Source: Streptomyces sp. NBC_00443
Lineage (GTDB): Bacteria > Actinomycetota > Actinomycetes > Streptomycetales > Streptomycetaceae
Direction of reading: 5' to 3'
Assembly: GCF_036014175.1 (NCBI RefSeq)
Contig: NZ_CP107917.1
Location: forward strand, 5,456,001-5,520,000
Length of the DNA: 64,000 nt
The notes under the pieces: generated by a model
The model's input: only the letters and a program-made list of their open reading frames with translations
Told to the model about the DNA's origin: nothing
Database searches by the model: none
Shown: positions 59,857 through 64,000 of the stretch, in pieces
Position numbering within the stretch: position 1 is the stretch's first letter
Layout of the letters: the number at the start of each line of letters is the position of its first letter
Made by a program: the position numbers and the translations under genes

Positions 59857-61473
59857 GTGTACGTGCAGGAACTGGAACCCGTCGCCGGCTCGCTCGGCCT
59901 GTCCGCGCTCGTGGCGGCCCTGCCGCTGGTGATCGTCCTCGTCCTGCTGGGCGGGGTCCGGATGAAGGCCCACCTGGCGGGGCTCACGGGGCTTCTGGCG
60001 GCCGTGCTGGTCGCCTGGCTCGCGTACGGCATGCCGCTCGGTCAGACGCTCTCCAGCGGCGCCCAGGGAGCGCTCTTCGGGCTCTTCCCCATCCTGTGGA
60101 TCGTCGTCAACGCCCTGTGGGTGTACCGGATGACCGTCCGCACGCGTCATTTCGACATCCTGCGCCGGTCGTTCGGGCGGCTCTCCGACGATCCCCGGAT
60201 CCAGGCCCTCGTCATCGCCTTCTGCTTCGGTGCCCTGTTGGAGGCCCTGGCCGGGTTCGGCGCGCCCGTCGCGATCTGCGCGGTCATGCTGGTGGCGCTC
60301 GGGTTCGATCCAGTGCGCGCGGCGGTCGTCGCGCTCGTCGCCAACACCGCGCCCGTGGCCTTCGGCGCGATGGGAACGCCCGTGGTGACGCTGGCGCAGG
60401 TCACCGGACTGCCGCTGGACGACGTGGCTTCCGTGGTGGGACGTCAGACACCCTTGCTGGCCCTGGTCGTTCCGCTCGTGCTGGTCGGGCTCGTGGACGG
60501 ACGGCGCGGGCTGCGGGACACCTGGGTGCCCGCCCTGGTCTGCGGAATCGCCTTCGCCGTCGCCCAGTTCGCCGCCTCCAACTACGTCTCCGCGCAACTC
60601 GCCGACATCGGCGCTGCCTTGGCCGGCGCGGGCGCCCTGGTCGCCGTACCGCACGCGCGTGTGCCCGCCACCGAGGCCGTACGCGCGTCCGTGCTGACCG
60701 GGTCGCGGAGCGAGGAGCTGGACGAGGACGATCCGCGGCGCGAGGTCGTACGGGCCTATGCGCCGTACGCGTTGATCGTCGTGATCTTCTCCATCGCGCA
60801 GATCCCGGTCGTCAAGGACTGGCTGGCCGAGGCGACCCGGACGTTCGACTGGCCCTTCCTGAACGTCGCCGACCCGGACGGGGATCCGGTCAGCGGCAAC
60901 GTCTTCAGCTGGCCGATCATGTCCACCGGCGGCACGCTCGTGCTGCTCGCCGGAGTGTGCACGGCGGTCGTGCTGGGGGTGCACGCGCGCGTGGCGGTCA
61001 GGGAGTGGGTCGCGACCGTGCACGAGTTGAGGTTCGCCATCCTGACCGTGACGTCCGTGCTGGCGCTCGCCTACGTCATGAACCTCTCCGGGCAGGCGGC
61101 CACCATCGGCTACTTCGTGGCGGCGGCCGGCGCCGGGCTCGCCTTCCTGTCGCCGGTGCTGGGCTGGTTCGGGGTGGCCGTGTCCGGATCGGACACCTCG
61201 GCCAACGCACTGTTCGGCGCCCTGCAGGTGACGGCGGCCCGCGAGTCGGGGCTGTCGCCGGAACTCCTGGCCGCCGCCAACAGTTCAGGTGGTGTGCTCG
61301 GCAAGATGATCTCGCCGCAGAACCTCACCATCGCGTGCGCAGCCGTGGGGCTCGCGGGCCGGGAGGGGGACCTGCTGCGACGCGTGCTGCCGTGGAGTCT
61401 GGGCCTGCTGCTGGTGATGTGCCTGATCGTGGTCGGCCAGAGTTCACCGGTGCTGGGCTGGATGCTGCCCTGA
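59857..61473 (+). CDS. lctP: L-lactate permease (LctP family)
   Basis: A 538-residue transporter with about 13 predicted helices that takes up lactate (and glycolate in some members) with protons. The start YVQELEPVAGSLG, FCFGALLEALAGFGAPVAICA, ANTAPVAFGAMGTPV, AVSGSDTSANALFG and NSSGGVLGKMISPQN are family signatures. GTG 59857 is chosen since GGGGAGG lies five bases upstream; further upstream in-frame ATGs fall inside the palindromic operator. It is a single gene with its own strong operator; no lactate dehydrogenase gene is adjacent. Confidence 0.92.
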   Translation: MYVQELEPVAGSLGLSALVAALPLVIVLVLLGGVRMKAHLAGLTGLLAAVLVAWLAYGMPLGQTLSSGAQGALFGLFPILWIVVNALWVYRMTVRTRHFDILRRSFGRLSDDPRIQALVIAFCFGALLEALAGFGAPVAICAVMLVALGFDPVRAAVVALVANTAPVAFGAMGTPVVTLAQVTGLPLDDVASVVGRQTPLLALVVPLVLVGLVDGRRGLRDTWVPALVCGIAFAVAQFAASNYVSAQLADIGAALAGAGALVAVPHARVPATEAVRASVLTGSRSEELDEDDPRREVVRAYAPYALIVVIFSIAQIPVVKDWLAEATRTFDWPFLNVADPDGDPVSGNVFSWPIMSTGGTLVLLAGVCTAVVLGVHARVAVREWVATVHELRFAILTVTSVLALAYVMNLSGQAATIGYFVAAAGAGLAFLSPVLGWFGVAVSGSDTSANALFGALQVTAARESGLSPELLAAANSSGGVLGKMISPQNLTIACAAVGLAGREGDLLRRVLPWSLGLLLVMCLIVVGQSSPVLGWMLP

Positions 61474-61586
61474 CCTCCGCGCTGACCTGAGGTTACGGCT
61501 GGGAGTCCACTCAGCGGTCACCCAGCGCAGTGTCAGTCCGGGCGGGTAGTTTGGGGTGACCGACAGGACTTTCAGGAGGGTTGGCC

Positions 61587-62951
61587 GTGGCTGCTGATCT
61601 GTCACAGCTCGTGAAGGCGTACGACGTCCGAGGGGTCGTCCCGGACCAGTGGGACGAGTCCCTGGCCGAGCTCTTCGGGGCCGCCTTCGTGCGGGTGACC
61701 GGCGCGAGCGCGATCGTGATCGGGCACGACATGCGACCCTCGTCCCCCGGTCTGTCCCGCGCCTTCGCGCGCGGGGCGGCGACCCAGGGCGTCGACGTCA
61801 CCGAGATCGGTCTGTGCTCCACCGACCAGCTGTACTACGCCTCGGGTGCGCTGAACCTCCCGGGCGCGATGTTCACGGCGTCGCACAACCCGGCCCAGTA
61901 CAACGGCATCAAGATGTGCCGCGCTGGCGCGGCCCCGGTCGGCCAGGACACCGGCCTCGCGGACATCCGCGAACTGGTCGAGGACTGGTCCGAGTCGGGC
62001 GCCCCGGAACCGGCCGCGAAGACGGGAATGATCACGCAGCGGGACACGCTGGAGGACTACGCGGCCCACCTGACCTCCCTCGTGGACCTGACCTCCATCC
62101 GCCCCCTGAAGGTCGTCGTCGACGCGGGCAACGGCATGGGGGGTCACACCGTGCCGACCGTGCTCGCGGACCTCCCGCTGGACGTCGTCCCGATGTACTT
62201 CGAGCTGGACGGCACATTCCCGAACCACGAGGCGAACCCGCTGGACCCGGCGAACATCGTCGACCTCCAGAAGCGGGTCCGCGAGGAGTCCGCCGACCTG
62301 GGCATCGCCTTCGACGGCGACGCCGACCGCTGCTTCGTCGTCGACGAGCGCGGCGCGCCCGTCTCCCCGTCCGCCATCACCGCCCTGGTGGCTTCGCGCG
62401 AGCTCGCCAAGCACGGCGGCAAGGGCACGGTCATCCACAACCTGATCACCTCCTGGTCGGTCCCGGAGGTCGTCAAGGAGAACGGCGGCACCCCGGTCCG
62501 CACCCGCGTCGGCCACTCCTTCATCAAGGCCGAGATGGCCACGACCGGCGCGATCTTCGGCGGCGAGCACTCCGCCCACTACTACTTCAAGGACTTCTGG
62601 AACGCCGACACCGGCATGCTGGCCGCCCTGCACGTCCTCGCGGCCCTAGGTGGCCAGGACGGCCCCCTGTCCGGACTGGTCGCCCAGTACGACCGCTACG
62701 CCGGCTCAGGCGAGATCAACTCCACCGTCGCCGACCAGGCGGGCCGCCTGGCGGCCATCAAGTCCGCCTACCAGGCCCGAGAGGGCGTGGAACTCGACGA
62801 ACTCGACGGCCTTACCGTCACGGCCGCCGACTGGTGGTTCAACGTCCGCCCGTCCAACACGGAGCCGCTGCTCCGCCTGAACGCGGAGGCACGGGACGAG
62901 GCGACGATGGCGAAGGTGCGGGACGAGGCGTTGGCGATCATCAGGGGCTGA
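61587..62951 (+). CDS. manB: Phosphomannomutase/phosphoglucomutase
   Basis: A 454-residue alpha-D-phosphohexomutase that interconverts mannose-6- and mannose-1-phosphate, feeding GDP-mannose synthesis. S99 in FTASHNPAQYNG is the phosphoserine, FDGDADRC binds magnesium, GGEHSAHYYF recognises the sugar and RPSNTEPLLRL binds the phosphate. GTG 61587 follows AGGAGGG by seven bases. It fits with the nucleotidyltransferase at 46790 and with the Trm112-like and SIS-type genes that follow, the usual Streptomyces order. Confidence 0.95.
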   Translation: MAADLSQLVKAYDVRGVVPDQWDESLAELFGAAFVRVTGASAIVIGHDMRPSSPGLSRAFARGAATQGVDVTEIGLCSTDQLYYASGALNLPGAMFTASHNPAQYNGIKMCRAGAAPVGQDTGLADIRELVEDWSESGAPEPAAKTGMITQRDTLEDYAAHLTSLVDLTSIRPLKVVVDAGNGMGGHTVPTVLADLPLDVVPMYFELDGTFPNHEANPLDPANIVDLQKRVREESADLGIAFDGDADRCFVVDERGAPVSPSAITALVASRELAKHGGKGTVIHNLITSWSVPEVVKENGGTPVRTRVGHSFIKAEMATTGAIFGGEHSAHYYFKDFWNADTGMLAALHVLAALGGQDGPLSGLVAQYDRYAGSGEINSTVADQAGRLAAIKSAYQAREGVELDELDGLTVTAADWWFNVRPSNTEPLLRLNAEARDEATMAKVRDEALAIIRG

Positions 62952-62974
62952 GGGGGCACGTGGGGGCGAGGGCT

Positions 62975-63154
62975 GCGCTCCTTCGAATGGTGCCTCTCAG
63001 GCGCCGGTCCCGGTATGTCAGCCCGTCCGGCGTTTGAGGACGAGGCCGTTCAGGCCGATGGGGGGTCTGGGGGCGGCAGCCCCCAGGGCCGGGGTCGAAG
63101 GGGCGGAGCCCCTTCAAGGACGGGAAGGGTAGGGGCGGCGGGGGCGAAAAACAC
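62975..63154. repeat. Interspersed repeat family A, copy 3 (full length)
   Basis: Nearly identical to 47910-48097, beginning GCGCTCCTTCGAATGGTGCC with the core at 63021-63058 and two hairpins (63067-63086 and about 63098-63116). It lies in the 321-base gap between manB and the Trm112-like gene on the same strand. The remainder of the gap is C-rich with no further signal. Confidence 0.9.
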
Positions 63155-63272
63155 CCCCGCCAACCCCACCACCGCCCAACCCCGGCACCCCGCCCCCACC
63201 GGCGGTACGCTGACCAGGCACATCCGCACACACGCACGTACCGCACCCCACCCGCCCCAGAAGGGACACCTC

Positions 63273-63443
63273 ATGCCGCTGGAAGCCGGCCTCCTGGAGA
63301 TCCTCGCCTGCCCGGCCTGCCACGCCCCCCTCAAGGAGCAGGAGGCCGAGCTGATCTGCACCGGCCAGGGCTGCGGCCTGGCGTACCCCGTCCGCGACGG
63401 CATCCCCGTCCTGCTCGTGGACGAGGCCCGCCGCCCCGCGTAA
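63273..63443 (+). CDS. Trm112-family zinc-binding protein
   Basis: A 56-residue protein. Residues LLEILACPACHAPL and ICTGQGCGLAYPVRDGIPVLL are typical of the Trm112/YcaR family, with CxxC at 13-16 and a second Cys pair providing the zinc site. Members activate methyltransferases in eukaryotes and archaea; the bacterial role is less clear. AAGGGA lies upstream of ATG 63273. It is too short to judge partners from sequence. It sits between manB and a SIS-type gene. Confidence 0.9.
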   Translation: MPLEAGLLEILACPACHAPLKEQEAELICTGQGCGLAYPVRDGIPVLLVDEARRPA

Positions 63444-63804
63444 CGGGACGCCACGGCACCGGCGCAAGGGCGCCTGAACGACCGGTCATCGTCCGGGACC
63501 AAGCAGCCCCCGCCGTACAGACGTCCGGCCCCGCTGCCCCCGACGCGCACCATCCCGGCCCGGCGCACGGACTCCAGCCACCGGCAAGGAGACCACCGCC
63601 GGCGGATGCCGTCACCCGGGCGCCCGGAGCCGAGCCAAGCCCCACGCGGAACCAAGCCCCACCCGGAACCAAGCCCCACCCGGAACCAAGCCCCACCCGG
63701 AGCCAAGCCCCGCACTCGGCGCCCCCCCGACCGAGCAAGCCCCCCGACGCACACCCGCGCAAGACCCCCGCCCCAAGAATCCCGGCGATCGGAGGCTGCC
63801 GCCC
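63444..63804. other. Intergenic region between Trm112-like and SIS-type genes
   Basis: A 361-base stretch without a supported gene, C-rich and biased. It holds the 17-base tandem repeat described separately. GGAGG (63791-63795) at its right end is the ribosome site of the next gene. Confidence 0.5.
63635..63719. repeat. 17-base tandem repeat, about five units
   Basis: Units CCAAGCCCCACCCGGAA start at 63635, 63652, 63669 and 63686, with a diverged fifth at 63703. The middle two are identical; units 1 and 4 differ by one base each. Confidence 0.9.
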
Positions 63805-64000
63805 ATGCTCGACGAATCGTTGCTGGACACGCCGGAGGCGCTCGCCGAGGCCGACCGCCGTGCCCTGCTGCGCGGCGCGGCCGAAGCAGGCGCCCGTGTC
63901 CGTACCGCCGCCCGGCACACAGCCGAGGCCGGCATCAACGACCTCAAACCCGACGGCCGTCCCCGCGCGATCCTCATCGCGGGCCCAGGTGCCGCCGCCA
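63805..64000 (+). CDS. SIS-type phosphosugar-isomerase-like protein (3' end beyond window)
   Basis: Only 65 codons are visible. ATG 63805 follows GGAGG by nine bases. The peptide begins MLDESLLDTPEALAEADRR and continues with an Ala/Arg-rich helix and GRPRAILIAGPGAA, which looks like the first strand and loop of a sugar isomerase (SIS) domain. In Streptomyces this position after manB and the Trm112-like gene is usually held by a SIS-domain protein followed by mannose-6-phosphate isomerase, so it is probably part of mannose metabolism. The call depends partly on that order. Confidence 0.7.
   Translation, partial: MLDESLLDTPEALAEADRRALLRGAAEAGARVRTAARHTAEAGINDLKPDGRPRAILIAGPGAAA

Overview
The window is a stretch of very GC-rich actinobacterial chromosome, almost certainly Streptomyces. 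The evidence is the strong GC bias at third codon positions, frequent GTG/TTG starts with four-base start/stop overlaps, a textbook developmental WhiB, a SigB/SigF-type sigma factor with its STAS and kinase partners, and F420 biosynthesis genes. No phage, insertion sequence, CRISPR array, tRNA or rRNA was recognised. It reads as core chromosome with small islands of interspersed repeats.

Layout. 1-1875: a minus-strand signalling operon with three roadblock/LC7 proteins and a PATAN/winged-helix regulator that appears frameshifted. 2053-3462: a stand-alone fold-III PLP decarboxylase. 3627-9221: histidine degradation (hutU, an M20 amidohydrolase, hutF, hutI), translationally coupled. 9261-13519: a stress-sigma locus (membrane lectin/anti-sigma-like protein, sigma factor, STAS antagonist, HATPase anti-sigma factor), then a remnant of seryl-tRNA synthetase (13580-13918). 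14082-18145: an operon of four exported proteins, two with C-terminal sorting-signal architecture and a shared repeat domain. 18229-22846: POT transporter, two-component system, GtrA protein. 23044-25897: purK, purE and a dipeptidase. 25846-30183: ene-reductase and MerR regulator sharing a MerR-type promoter region, a dipeptidase-like pseudoenzyme, two VOC proteins, and a CGNR-type regulator facing a set of GTTACC operators.

30374-47872 is a cell-envelope region: UDP-glucose dehydrogenase, five LytR-CpsA-Psr (LCP) paralogues, a GT2 glycosyltransferase, a PGRP-type amidase and a sugar-1-phosphate nucleotidyltransferase. Interspersed here are an acyl-CoA dehydrogenase, a Cys-rich Csp-like protein and a thioesterase. 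48099-51961: AlkA-like glycosylase, F420 genes fbiB and fbiA, cysteine dioxygenase. 52610-63443: whiB, a 1224-residue membrane glycosyltransferase with a DUF5719 partner, a degenerate zincin, a DUF3499 protein, lactate permease, phosphomannomutase and a Trm112-like protein. A SIS-type protein begins at 63805 and runs off the end.

The envelope genes fit together as nucleotide-sugar supply (phosphomannomutase, nucleotidyltransferase, UDP-glucose dehydrogenase), polymer synthesis (two GT2 enzymes, GtrA) and attachment to the wall (LCP enzymes). The most interesting items are the metal-ligand-free dipeptidase homologue, the five-LCP cluster, the GTTACC operators, the double palindrome before lactate permease, two interspersed repeat families (three copies of one, two of the other), and several genes that look leaderless. 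All functional calls come from reading motifs and recalling families; no database search was run.
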